Source: CAG-390 sp045544735
Lineage (GTDB): Bacteria; Bacillota; Clostridia; Oscillospirales; CAG-272
Direction: 5' to 3'
Length of the DNA: 16,538 nt
Assembly: GCA_045544735.1 (NCBI GenBank)
Contig: JAZPZM010000175.1
Location: 1-16,538, forward strand
Part shown: positions 6,820-15,197 of the stretch, piece after piece
Layout: every line of letters begins with the position of its first letter
Numbering within the stretch: the stretch's first letter is position 1
Program-made: the position numbers and the translations under genes
Notes under the pieces: model-generated
What the model was told of the DNA's origin: nothing
What the model saw: the letters and a program-made list of their open reading frames with translations, nothing else
Database searches by the model: none

Positions 6820-9489
6820 TTAGTTTATTTTTGCAAGTGCAGCTTCAATACCTGCGGCGGTCTCCTCGTATTTCTGGAGCTTTGCCTTTTCAGCCTCAAC
6901 GACTGCGGCAGGTGCTTTTGCCACGAAGCCTGCGTTTGAGAGCTTGCCTACAAGGCGAGCGATCTCGCCCTTGGTCTTTTCAAGCTCCTTGGTAAGTCTT
7001 TCCTTTTCCTTTGCCATATCGACAAGCTCGGAAATGGGCAGATAAACCGTTGCGGCATCTGTAACTATCTGTGCGGCATCGTCAGCGGAGATCTTGCCGT
7101 CAAAGGATGCGGCAACCTCGACCTCGGAGGCGGACGCAAGTCTTACGAAGAAGGGATGAGTAGCCTCTCCGAAGGAGGAAGCGTACTTCGTTTCAATGTA
7201 GACCTTGGTCTTTCTGGAGGGAGGAACGTTCATCTCCGTGCGGCGTGCGCGGATAGCCTTGATAACGGTGATAAGCTTTTCAAAATCAGCGGCTTCCTCA
7301 GCGAAGCAAAGAGCCTCGTTGTAAGCGGGGAAGTCGGAGATCATGATGCTTTCGCTATCGGATGCGTGGGGAAGAGCCTGATAGATCTCCTCGGTAATGA
7401 AGGGCATAAAGGGGTGCAAAAGCTTAAGCGTTCCCTCAAGAACGTAGGTAAGAACGTTCTGCGCGATAAGGCAGCCCTCGCTGTCCTTGTCGTTCAGACG
7501 AGCCTTGGTAAGCTCAATGTACCAATCGCAGAAAACGTCCCATACGAAGTCGTAGAGCGCGGAAAGCGCAATACCGATCTCGTATTTGTCAAGAGATGCG
7601 GTAACGGATGCGGTCAGAGCATTGAAGCGGTCGAGTATCCACTTGTCCTCGGGAGCAAGCTTGTCGACAGAGGGCAGAGAAGCCTTTTCTATCGTGAGGT
7701 TCATGCGGACGAAGCGAGATGCGTTCCAAAGCTTGTTGGCAAAGTTACGCGCCGCCTCGATCTTTTCATCCGAGAAGCGCATATCGTTTCCGGGGGAGTT
7801 GCCCGTGGTAAGGGCAAAGCGCAGGGCGTCAGCACCGTACTTGGAGATGATCTCAAGGGGATCAATGCCGTTGCCGAGCGATTTTGACATCTTACGCCCC
7901 TGAGCGTCTCTTACAAGTCCATGTATAAAGACGTGGCTAAAGGGTTTTTGTTCCATAAATTCAAGGCTCATAAATATCATTTTAGAAACCCAGAACGTAA
8001 TAATGTCATATCCCGTAACGAGAACGGAGGTCGGATAGTATTTTTCAAGCTCGGCGGTCTTTTCGGGCCAACCGAGAGTGGTAAAGGGCCAAAGAGCGGA
8101 GGAGAACCAAGTGTCAAGCACGTCCTCGTCCTGCGTTATCTTCGTCGAGCCGCACTTGGGGCACTTCGTAACGTTTTCCTCGGAAACGATAAGCTCTCCG
8201 CAGTCCTCGCAGTAGAATGCGGGAATACGGTGTCCCCACCAAAGCTGACGGGAAATGCACCAATCCTTGATGTTTTCCATCCAGTTAAGGTAGATCTTGG
8301 AGAATCTATCGGGAACGTAGCGAATATCGTCCTCCTTTACAGCCGCGATAGCGGGCTCTGCAAGAGGCTTCATCTTAACGAACCACTGCTTTGATGCAAC
8401 GGGCTCAAGCACAGTGCCGCAACGGTAGCAATGCGCAACGTTGTGAACGCACTTTTCAATCTTAACGAGGAGTCCCTCAGCCTCAAGATCGGCAACGATC
8501 TGACGGCGTGCCTCAAATCTGTCAAGTCCCTGATACTTTCCGCCGTTTTCGTTAACGTGCGCGGTGTTGTCAAGAACGATGATGTTTTCAAGATTGTGGC
8601 GAAGTCCCGTTTCGTAGTCGTTGGGGTCGTGCGCGGGCGTGATCTTAACGCAACCCGTACCGAAGTCCTTGTCAACGTTCTCGTCGGCAATAACGGGGAT
8701 CTCGCGGCCAACGAGGGGAAGAATAAGAGTCTTTCCTACAAGGTCAGCGTATCTCTCGTCATCGGGAGCGACTGCAACTGCGGTATCACCGAGGAGCGTT
8801 TCGGGGCGCGTGGTAGCAATGATAACGTACTTGCCTTCCTCGCCCTTGATGGGATAGCGAATGTGCCAGAAGCTGCCTTCAAGCTCCTTGTGCTCAACCT
8901 CCGCGTCGGATATAACGGTGTTGCACTTGGGGCATACGTTGGTAATGCGAAGTCCGCGGTAGATAAGCCCCTTGTTGTAAAGGCTTACGAAAACGCGGCG
9001 AACGGCGGCGGAAAGGCTGTCGCTCATAGTGAACTGCTCGCGCGTAAAGTCGCAGGACGAGCCGAGCTTCTGAAGCTGGCTGATAATGCGGCTTCCGTAC
9101 TTTGCCTTCCAATCCCAAACGCGCTCAAGGAAAGCCTCGCGGCCGAGATCGTAGCGGGAGATGCCCTCGTTAACGCGAAGGTTTTCTTCAACCTTTATCT
9201 GCGTTGCAATACCCGCGTGGTCGGTGCCGGGGATCCAAAGGGTGTTAAAGCCCTGCATACGCTTGTAGCGGATAAGTATATCCTGCAAGGTCTCGTCAAG
9301 CGCGTGACCCATGTGAAGCTGTCCCGTTACGTTAGGCGGCGGGATAACGATGCAGAAGGGGGGACGCTCGTCCTTAACGTCGGGCGTAAAGTAGCCCTTT
9401 TCCATCCACATGGAATAAAGTCTGTCCTCAAACTGCGACGGATTGTAGGTTTTGGGCAACTCGTGAATTTGTGTCTGCTTTTCTTCCAT
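6820..9489 (-). CDS. valS: Valyl-tRNA synthetase
   Basis: The 889-residue class I aminoacyl-tRNA synthetase charges tRNA-Val in the cytoplasm. Visible marks are the HIGH motif as HMGH (residues 59-62) within PPPNVTGQLHMGHALDE, the CP1 editing domain, zinc-type Cys pairs (CPKC, CYRC, CEDC, CPKC), EDVLDTWFSSALWPF typical of ValRS, KMSKS at 533-537, an anticodon-binding domain, and a C-terminal coiled coil that ends the protein, as in bacterial ValRS. The start at 9489 is preceded by GGAG at the proper distance; a longer in-frame reading to 9597 would run through the T-box terminator and is not coding. Length and all motifs are normal. It is controlled by the T-box leader at 9527-9747. Confidence 0.98.
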   Translation of the reverse strand: MEEKQTQIHELPKTYNPSQFEDRLYSMWMEKGYFTPDVKDERPPFCIVIPPPNVTGQLHMGHALDETLQDILIRYKRMQGFNTLWIPGTDHAGIATQIKVEENLRVNEGISRYDLGREAFLERVWDWKAKYGSRIISQLQKLGSSCDFTREQFTMSDSLSAAVRRVFVSLYNKGLIYRGLRITNVCPKCNTVISDAEVEHKELEGSFWHIRYPIKGEEGKYVIIATTRPETLLGDTAVAVAPDDERYADLVGKTLILPLVGREIPVIADENVDKDFGTGCVKITPAHDPNDYETGLRHNLENIIVLDNTAHVNENGGKYQGLDRFEARRQIVADLEAEGLLVKIEKCVHNVAHCYRCGTVLEPVASKQWFVKMKPLAEPAIAAVKEDDIRYVPDRFSKIYLNWMENIKDWCISRQLWWGHRIPAFYCEDCGELIVSEENVTKCPKCGSTKITQDEDVLDTWFSSALWPFTTLGWPEKTAELEKYYPTSVLVTGYDIITFWVSKMIFMSLEFMEQKPFSHVFIHGLVRDAQGRKMSKSLGNGIDPLEIISKYGADALRFALTTGNSPGNDMRFSDEKIEAARNFANKLWNASRFVRMNLTIEKASLPSVDKLAPEDKWILDRFNALTASVTASLDKYEIGIALSALYDFVWDVFCDWYIELTKARLNDKDSEGCLIAQNVLTYVLEGTLKLLHPFMPFITEEIYQALPHASDSESIMISDFPAYNEALCFAEEAADFEKLITVIKAIRARRTEMNVPPSRKTKVYIETKYASSFGEATHPFFVRLASASEVEVAASFDGKISADDAAQIVTDAATVYLPISELVDMAKEKERLTKELEKTKGEIARLVGKLSNAGFVAKAPAAVVEAEKAKLQKYEETAAGIEAALAKIN

Positions 9490-9526
9490 AATCTTTCTCC
9501 AAAATATATTTTTTATTTTTACAAAG

Positions 9527-9565
9527 AAAAAACGCCTTACATCCAAAAAACAGGACGCAAGACGC
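9527..9565 (-). terminator. T-box-controlled intrinsic terminator upstream of valS
   Basis: On the minus strand a 13-bp stem containing several G-U pairs joins the 3' part of the T-box region (9553-9565) to 9533-9545 and is followed by six U residues (9527-9532). The stem overlaps the strand needed for the antiterminator, as expected for transcriptional T-box control. Confidence 0.88.
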
Positions 9566-9747
9566 GCGGTACCACCTGAATTTGCGCCGAGGCGCACACT
9601 CTAAAGCCTATAACGAGGCAAACCGTTTGAAGCTACTGAGTTCACTCCAACCGCTAACGGACGACTTCAAAGCAGTTTTCCATGGACTCGCACCAACCGT
9701 CCACTCTCTGCGGGAAACGCTGTCTTTTACTACTCCCGATCATTGCG
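9527..9747 (-). promoter_or_regulatory. Valine T-box riboswitch leader of valS
   Basis: Read on the minus strand, this leader contains a long Stem I with AGAGAG and GGTGCGAG elements and a probable specifier loop GAA-GUC-GUCC with the valine codon GUC at 9663-9665. It also has the conserved T-box core AGGUGGUACCGCG (9565-9577), whose UGGU can pair with the ACCA end of uncharged tRNA-Val. A competing 13-bp terminator stem follows. When valine tRNA is uncharged, tRNA binding should favour the antiterminator and allow valS transcription. The specifier assignment rests on the usual GAA-codon context and fits the GAC anticodon of the tRNA-Val at 16270-16343. Confidence 0.95.
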
Positions 9748-9758
9748 TTTATATATAA

Positions 9759-9787
9759 AGTATACCATAGATAAAGAATTTTGTCAA
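9759..9787 (-). promoter_or_regulatory. valS: valS promoter
   Basis: Minus-strand TTGACA (complement of 9782-9787) and TATACT (complement of 9759-9764) are 17 bases apart, a near-consensus sigma-A promoter. The expected start point is just before the T-box leader. It diverges from the polA promoter. Confidence 0.88.
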
Positions 9788-9820
9788 CACAAAAATAAAA
9801 AACTAATCTTTATATTTTCC

Positions 9821-9850
9821 TTGACCTCACCCCGACTTTTATGGTATACT
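9821..9850 (+). promoter_or_regulatory. polA: polA promoter
   Basis: TTGACC at 9821-9826 and TATACT at 9845-9850 are 18 bases apart, about 30 bases upstream of the polA start, implying a very short untranslated leader. Together with the valS promoter it makes a compact divergent control region with no room for other genes. Confidence 0.75.
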
Positions 9851-9880
9851 AAATTATATAAAATTTCAAGGAAGATAAAA

Positions 9881-12406
9881 ATGAAAACACTTCTTGCAGT
9901 AGACGGAAACAGTATACTAAACCGAGCTTTTTACGGCATCAGAGCGTTGTCAACCTCATCGGGACAGCCGACCAACGCCGTGTACGGTATGGTAACCATG
10001 CTCACGCGACAGCTTGAAAAATATTCCCCCGATATGTGCGCGGTGGCGTTTGATCTGCGCGCACCCACCTTCCGCCACAAGATGTACGACGGATATAAGG
10101 CTAACCGCAAGGGTATGCCCGAGGAGCTTGCCGCGCAGATGGAGTACGCGCACAAGGTCGTCCGTGCGCTCGGCTTCCATATAATAGAAAAGGAAGGCTA
10201 TGAGGCGGACGATATCCTCGGTACGCTTGCCGCCTACGGGGACGCCGCAGGTGACGTGCAAACGCTTATTATGACGGGAGACAGAGATTCGCTCCAGCTT
10301 ATATCCGAGCATACCGCCGTCCTCCTTGCTACGAATACCGATTACGTTTATTTTGACAGAAACGCCTTTTTCGAGAAATACGGTGTCGAGCCGTCGCAGT
10401 TCGTCGACGTAAAGGCAATTATGGGTGACAGCTCGGATAACATTCCGGGTATTGCGGGAATTGGCGAAAAGGGCGCGCTTGCTCTGATTTCGCGCTTTGG
10501 AAGCCTTAACGGCGTATACGAATCCTACGAGAGCGCAGACGGAATAAAGCCCGCTATGCTTGCAAAGCTTGCGGCGGGAAGGGAAGCGGCGTTTATTTCT
10601 CAAGCGCTTGCCGAAATCTGCCGCACCGTTCCGGGAATGCCCATTCTTGCGGAGCTTGAAACGGATGGAATAAACAAAGAAGAAGCTAAAAAGCTCTTTA
10701 CCGAGCTTGAATTTGGCGCACTTATAAAGAAGATGGGGCTTGACTCCGTCGAGGTGGCGTGTGCGGCAGAGCCGTCCGCGGCGTGTGAATACAAGACGGA
10801 AAACGGTGTTGATGCGTTTCTCTCCATACTTTCCTCGGAGTCTCCCGCTATCGCTATGAATGATACTACCGCCACCGTGTTTGACGGCAGTAGGATTTGT
10901 TCGATTGACGTGTCAAGCACGCCGCTTGATGCACTTGCCGCCGCCGCACCGCGCCTTGCGTGCTATGATTGCAAGACGCTTTATGAGCTTTGCGACAAGC
11001 GCGGCGTGCGCATACGCAACGTAGGCTTTGACGTTATGCTTGCCGCCTACGTGCTTGATTCAAGCGGCAGTTTTGATATATCAAGGCTTATCACTCTCCA
11101 CCTCGGAGAGCTTCGCGACGAACTCATTTCTGATGCTGTTTACGCTTACCGTTTGAGAGACGTGCTTTCCAAAAAGCTCAAAGCAGAGGAATGCGAGGGA
11201 CTCTTTTACGATATCGAAATGCCGCTTGCAGGCGTGCTTGCGGATATGGAAAACGCGGGATTTTTGATAGACCCCGATGGACTTTCAAGATACGGCGAGG
11301 AGCTTTCCGATGCCGCAAATGCCCTAACGGAGAGGATATATTTCGCCGCGGGCGAGGAGTTCAACATCAATTCTCCAAAGCAGCTTGGCGAGATATTGTT
11401 TGAAAAAATGGGACTTCCCGCGGGCAAAAAGACCAAGACGGGATATTCGACGAGCGCGGAGATACTTGAAAAGCTTGCGCCCAAATACCCGATAGTAGCG
11501 GACATCCTCGAATACCGTCAGCTTACAAAGCTTATCGGAACTTACGTTACGGGGCTTTTAAAGGTTGCTGATGGAGAGGGAAGAATACACACGAAATTCA
11601 AGCAGACGGGAACGGCAACGGGCAGACTTTCCTCGGCTGAGCCAAATCTGCAAAATATCCCCATCCGTACAGAGCTTGGCAGAGAGCTTCGCAAATATTT
11701 TCTGCCGCGCGAAAACTATCTATTGGTGGATGCCGACTACTCTCAAATAGAGCTTCGCTTGCTTGCGTGTATAGCGAATGATGAAAATATGATCTCGGCG
11801 TTTCTGTCGGGCGAGGATATCCACACCTCGACAGCATCCGCCGTTTTCGGCGTTCCGATAGAGCTTGTTACGTCGGAGCTTCGTAAGCGCGCAAAGGCTG
11901 TAAATTTCGGTATCGTCTACGGTATTGGCGAGTTTTCGCTTTCGCAGGACCTCGGTATCGGAATGAAGCAAGCCAAAGAATATATCGAAAGCTACCTTGC
12001 CACCTATCCGAGTGTGCGCGACTATTTACAGAACGTCATCGAGGAGGCAAAGAAGGAGGGCTACGTCAAAACGCTTTACGGCAGACGGCGCTACATCCCC
12101 GAGCTTAACGAAAAGAACGGAGCCGTGCGCAAATTCGGCGAGCGCGTAGCAATGAACAGCCCAATTCAGGGAAGCGCGGCAGACATCATTAAAATAGCAA
12201 TGATAAACGTCGACCGCAGACTCAAGGAAGAAGCGATCGACGCGCGAATGATACTTCAGGTGCACGACGAGCTAATTATCGAGGCTCACCGTGATTTTGC
12301 CGACCGCGCCGCCACCATACTGCGCGAGGAAATGGAAGCCGCGGCAAAGCTTCCCGTCCCCCTCAGCGTCGAGCTGTCAATAGGCTCGCGCTGGTACGAG
12401 ACCTAA
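9881..12406 (+). CDS. polA: DNA polymerase I
   Basis: The 841-residue family A polymerase fills gaps and removes RNA primers during replication and repair. The N-terminal 5' nuclease domain (about 1-290) keeps its acidic sites (VDGNSILNRAFYG, YEADDILGTLA, TGDRDSLQL) and the helix-hairpin-helix GDSSDNIPGIAGIGEKGA. The middle 3'-5' exonuclease-like domain (about 300-450) appears to lack the DxE and DEDD catalytic acids, so it is probably not proofreading, as in several Gram-positive Pol I enzymes. The polymerase domain has motif A DADYSQIELR (about 616-625), motif B RKRAKAVNFGIVYG (about 667-680) and motif C VHDE (about 793-796). AAGGAAG six bases before ATG 9881 fixes the start; an upstream reading from 9743 would cross the promoter. 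Confidence 0.97.
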   Translation: MKTLLAVDGNSILNRAFYGIRALSTSSGQPTNAVYGMVTMLTRQLEKYSPDMCAVAFDLRAPTFRHKMYDGYKANRKGMPEELAAQMEYAHKVVRALGFHIIEKEGYEADDILGTLAAYGDAAGDVQTLIMTGDRDSLQLISEHTAVLLATNTDYVYFDRNAFFEKYGVEPSQFVDVKAIMGDSSDNIPGIAGIGEKGALALISRFGSLNGVYESYESADGIKPAMLAKLAAGREAAFISQALAEICRTVPGMPILAELETDGINKEEAKKLFTELEFGALIKKMGLDSVEVACAAEPSAACEYKTENGVDAFLSILSSESPAIAMNDTTATVFDGSRICSIDVSSTPLDALAAAAPRLACYDCKTLYELCDKRGVRIRNVGFDVMLAAYVLDSSGSFDISRLITLHLGELRDELISDAVYAYRLRDVLSKKLKAEECEGLFYDIEMPLAGVLADMENAGFLIDPDGLSRYGEELSDAANALTERIYFAAGEEFNINSPKQLGEILFEKMGLPAGKKTKTGYSTSAEILEKLAPKYPIVADILEYRQLTKLIGTYVTGLLKVADGEGRIHTKFKQTGTATGRLSSAEPNLQNIPIRTELGRELRKYFLPRENYLLVDADYSQIELRLLACIANDENMISAFLSGEDIHTSTASAVFGVPIELVTSELRKRAKAVNFGIVYGIGEFSLSQDLGIGMKQAKEYIESYLATYPSVRDYLQNVIEEAKKEGYVKTLYGRRRYIPELNEKNGAVRKFGERVAMNSPIQGSAADIIKIAMINVDRRLKEEAIDARMILQVHDELIIEAHRDFADRAATILREEMEAAAKLPVPLSVELSIGSRWYET

Positions 12407-12418
12407 AAGGAGAGAAAA

Positions 12419-14332
12419 ATGAAGTTAAGACCACCTGCATACCCACTTATTACCGTTGACCCGTATTTCAGCGTATGGTCGGCAACGGATCGCCTTACCG
12501 ACTCGCAAACTATTCATTGGACGGGTGCGGATAACGTCATTTTGGGCGTTGCCACGATAGACGGCAAGGAATATCAGATAATCGGCAAGGGCGAGATTCC
12601 CGCCATGAAGCAGACCTCGGTGGATTGCACCGCGTTTTCCACCGTATATACCTTTGAGCAAGACGGTGTGCGCATCACCCTCACCTTTACCTCGCCGCTT
12701 ATTCCAAATGACCTTTATTTGCTCACGCGCCCCGTGAGCTATCTTGAGATCAAAAGCACTTCGCTTGACGGCAATGAGCATAGCGTTTTTGTTAAAATTT
12801 CTGTTTCCGAAGAGATTTGTATGAACAAGGCGGGCGACGACGAGATAAGCCGCGATATCTTGGCTCTTGAAGGTATAAATTCCATATCTATGGGCAGAAA
12901 AAATCCGAAAATGCTTGAACGATCGGGTGATAATCTGCGTATCGAATGGGGACGCTTCTATCTTTCGGGGGCGGGCGAGGTGTTTATCGAGAACAAGGAC
13001 TCAATGACCTTTGCCTGCATCAGCGCAGAAGTCAAGGATAGCACCCTTGTCACCTTCGCTTATGATGACGTTAAGAGTATCGAGTATTTCGGAAAGCATC
13101 TTTCTTCTTATTGGAACAAAAACGGAGAGTCTATCGTAAATGAGATATTCAAGGCTCATTCCGATTATGAAAGCGTAATTGAGCGATGCCGTGTCTTTGA
13201 AAATAATCTTTTTGCCGACGCAGTTCGCGCGGGCGGCGAAAAATACGCCGAGATGCTGGAGCTTGCACTGCGCCAGACGCTTGCCGCGCACAAGCTCGTG
13301 CTTGACGAAAACGGCGATGTGCTGTACGTTTCAAAGGAATGTTTCTCAAACGGTTGCGCCGCTACGGTTGACGTAAGCTATCCGTCAATACCGCTATTCC
13401 TTATATATAACCCCGAGCTTGTCAAGGGCATGATGCGCCCGATATACAAATACGCGCGCTCGGATGCGTGGAGATTTGATTTTGCACCGCACGACGTAGG
13501 ACAGTATCCCAAGCTCAACGGTCAGGTCTACGGAAACAACGCGCTTGAGCGCCAGATGCCCGTCGAGGAATGCGGAAATATGCTGATAATGGAAACCGCC
13601 GTCGCTATCGCAACGCATGACGTTTCGTTTGCGGCAGAGCATATGGACGTGCTTGACGGTTGGGTGAAATATCTTATTGACAACGGCAGAGACCCCGCAA
13701 ATCAGCTTTGCACCGACGATTTTGCAGGACACCTTGCGCACAACTGCAATCTTTCGCTAAAGGCGATAATGGGTATTGCGGGATACGGAATACTCAAGGG
13801 TATGAGCGGTAATGCCGAGGGCGAAGAAAAATACGTCAGTATGGCTCGCGATATGGCACGGGATTGGGCAGAGCGCGCCGCAAACGAGGACGGAAGCTAT
13901 CGCCTTGCGTTTGATAAGCCAGATACGTTCAGTATGAAATACAATATCGTTTGGGATAAGCTGTGGGGAACGCGCGTTATGCCGCAAAACGTAATCGCCT
14001 CCGAGGTTGCAAGCTATTTCGGACGGCTCAACGCATACGGCTTGCCCCTTGATAACAGACGCTCGTACACAAAGAGCGACTGGACCGTGTGGACGGCAAC
14101 GCTCGCCCGTCGCCGCGAGGATTTCGAGCGACTTATCGAGCCTATGTGGGCGGCGTACAACGCAAGCGAATCGCGCGTGCCGATGACGGATTGGTACTAT
14201 ACCGTAAGCGCGCTTCACGCCGCGTATATGTCAAAGGGCGAGAATATCGAAAAATCCTTCCGCAACCGCACCGTTCAAGGCGGACTCTACGTAAAGCTCC
14301 TTGAATATAAGGGTATTATGAAATATATGTAA
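12419..14332 (+). CDS. GtaA-like glutaminase family protein (DUF5127/DUF4965/DUF1793 type)
   Basis: The 637-residue protein resembles the GtaA glutaminase-like family in its full domain order. It starts with RPPAYPLITVDPYFSVW, the N-terminal domain opening, followed by a beta-rich region to about 260. An alpha-barrel catalytic-like half comes next, with HDVGQYPKLNGQVYG (from residue 358), PVEECGNMLIM (about 381-391), LCTDDFAGHLAHN (about 430-443) and TKSDWTVWTATL near the C-terminus. Characterised fungal relatives hydrolyse glutamine, but bacterial members are largely untested and a carbohydrate-related substrate is also possible. There is no signal peptide, so it should be cytoplasmic, unlike many secreted relatives. 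GGAG (12409-12412) lies six bases before ATG. It follows polA by 12 bases, so it is probably co-transcribed, and a terminator lies just after it. Confidence 0.85.
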   Translation: MKLRPPAYPLITVDPYFSVWSATDRLTDSQTIHWTGADNVILGVATIDGKEYQIIGKGEIPAMKQTSVDCTAFSTVYTFEQDGVRITLTFTSPLIPNDLYLLTRPVSYLEIKSTSLDGNEHSVFVKISVSEEICMNKAGDDEISRDILALEGINSISMGRKNPKMLERSGDNLRIEWGRFYLSGAGEVFIENKDSMTFACISAEVKDSTLVTFAYDDVKSIEYFGKHLSSYWNKNGESIVNEIFKAHSDYESVIERCRVFENNLFADAVRAGGEKYAEMLELALRQTLAAHKLVLDENGDVLYVSKECFSNGCAATVDVSYPSIPLFLIYNPELVKGMMRPIYKYARSDAWRFDFAPHDVGQYPKLNGQVYGNNALERQMPVEECGNMLIMETAVAIATHDVSFAAEHMDVLDGWVKYLIDNGRDPANQLCTDDFAGHLAHNCNLSLKAIMGIAGYGILKGMSGNAEGEEKYVSMARDMARDWAERAANEDGSYRLAFDKPDTFSMKYNIVWDKLWGTRVMPQNVIASEVASYFGRLNAYGLPLDNRRSYTKSDWTVWTATLARRREDFERLIEPMWAAYNASESRVPMTDWYYTVSALHAAYMSKGENIEKSFRNRTVQGGLYVKLLEYKGIMKYM

Positions 14333-14348
14333 TAAAGATCCCGCATTC

Positions 14349-14388
14349 AAAAAACGCACCTTTGTCGGTAGACAAAAGTGCGTTTTTT
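14349..14388. terminator. Bidirectional terminator with TTTGTC-GGTA-GACAAA apex
   Basis: An 11-bp basal stem (A6-CGCAC with GTGCG-T6), one C-A mismatch and a 6-bp apical stem TTTGTC/GACAAA close a GGTA loop. A-run before and T-run after make it usable from both sides: for the glutaminase-like gene on plus and for the lipoprotein on minus. Its apex is shared with the hairpins at 15383-15425 and 16225-16264. Confidence 0.88.
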
Positions 14389-14391
14389 TGT

Positions 14392-14487
14392 TGCGAAAGA
14401 ACAGCATAACGGTGCGTAAATATAGGCAAGAAAAGCGATTAGGTGCGCAACCATACTGTTCGATAAATTGGAATTTGGCGAATCAAT
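14392..14487 (-). repeat. Cassette 3' common segment, copy B
   Basis: This segment of about 96 bases lies between the stop region of the 142-residue lipoprotein and its terminator. It aligns with 15427-15521. Both begin (plus strand) TGCGAAAGA, share AACGG-GC near the start, an AGG-AA-AAAAG block and GCGC in the middle, and end with TTCGAT-AATTG-AATT-GGC followed by TCAAT. Identity by eye is about 60%, strongest at the two ends. It overlaps the last few codons or the stop of the gene and has no convincing open frame. Confidence 0.65.
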
Positions 14488-14911
14488 TTTGAGTGTCTTT
14501 CAATACATCCTCTCTGATATACCGGTTAATATCCATTTCGTCTGTAATTTTATATAAATCGCCGCATTGTATCACATTCCATCCAAATGGAATCTCAACA
14601 GTTTCGATTGCATTGCCAGACCCGTCCAGAAAACTAATAGAATAAGCAATGGACATAGGCTCGGTTATTTTTGTTTTCTTGACTTTAAGTAACGAAAATG
14701 TATTACAAATATTATTGACTTCTTTTTCATCTACAATGGAGTAAACTTCAATGGAATCGCTACTTGCGTTGTTATCGTAGCAAGTAATCTCTACTGATTT
14801 TGCATTTTTGATATCTTTATCCGTCCAAGATACATCGGTTGTAAACATAGAACAACCAACAAAACACAGCATACAGACCAATGCTAAAACTATTGCTATC
14901 AACTTTTTCAT
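14483..14911 (-). CDS. Small lipoprotein of unknown function
   Basis: The 142-residue protein begins with a typical lipoprotein signal (MKKLIAIVLALVC, lipobox FVGC, Cys20), so it should be attached to the outer face of the membrane. The mature part is a small beta-rich-looking domain (SVEITCYDN, IDEKEVNNI-like segment, SYSISFLDG-like segment, VEIPFGWN) that recalls small substrate-free lipoprotein domains of Clostridia, but I cannot name its family. AAGGATG precedes the ATG by eight bases. It follows the zinc-ribbon gene by 30 bases on the same strand and is clearly AT-rich compared with polA next door. Its C-terminus abuts the cassette 3' segment. Confidence 0.8.
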   Translation of the reverse strand: MKKLIAIVLALVCMLCFVGCSMFTTDVSWTDKDIKNAKSVEITCYDNNASSDSIEVYSIVDEKEVNNICNTFSLLKVKKTKITEPMSIAYSISFLDGSGNAIETVEIPFGWNVIQCGDLYKITDEMDINRYIREDVLKDTQN

Positions 14912-14941
14912 AGAAATAACATCCTTCGTTAAATTTGATTT

Positions 14942-15130
14942 TTAATAATCAATAACTACAATGATTTTATGGCAATGTTCACACTTATAAGCGGGAGACC
15001 CCGAAGCAAATAGCTTTACATCGTCTTTACCTTTAAGAATGGTAAACTTGTCTTCATTTTTGCTCCACAAAGCTCGTTGACCATAAAAATAGCCCAATTC
15101 CATTTCTTTACCACATTTAGGACATTTCAT
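14942..15130 (-). CDS. PF20097-like zinc-ribbon protein
   Basis: The 62-residue protein has two CxxC pairs, Cys3/Cys6 (CPKC) at the start and Cys50/Cys53 (CEHC) near the end, expected to hold one zinc ion. Between them lie GYFYGQRALWSK and a basic stretch, and the chain ends KIIVVIDY. This is the pattern of the small PF20097 (DUF6487) proteins common in Clostridia, whose function is unknown. GAGGT precedes ATG 15130 by seven bases. It is the first gene of its unit, downstream of the promoter at 15169-15197 and upstream of the lipoprotein gene, with which it is probably co-transcribed. Confidence 0.85.
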   Translation of the reverse strand: MKCPKCGKEMELGYFYGQRALWSKNEDKFTILKGKDDVKLFASGSPAYKCEHCHKIIVVIDY

Positions 15131-15168
15131 TTCGGTTACCTCATGTTAAATTCAAGTTTATCGAACTG

Positions 15169-15197
15169 ATTATATCATAAATCATCGGATATTTCAA
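15169..15197 (-). promoter_or_regulatory. Promoter of the zinc ribbon-lipoprotein unit
   Basis: Minus-strand TTGAAA (complement of 15192-15197) and TATAAT (complement of 15169-15174) are exactly 17 bases apart. The -35 box lies inside the terminal sequence of the palindromic element. The downstream leader (TATAATCAGTTCGATAAA, then GAATTTAAC before the ribosome site) is nearly the same as that of the Nudix gene. Confidence 0.88.

Noticed and set aside
8431..9579. Long plus-strand open frame antisense to valS
   Set aside because: It is a reading-frame shadow of valS, with no ribosome site or recognisable domain. The same holds for the long minus-strand frame at 3673-4674 opposite oadA.
9490..9597. 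Longer N-terminus for valS
   Set aside because: It would translate the T-box core and terminator stem and lacks a ribosome site; the ATG at 9489 has one and begins the conserved part.
9743..9880. Longer N-terminus for polA
   Set aside because: It runs through both divergent promoters; the conserved 5' nuclease domain begins at ATG 9881.
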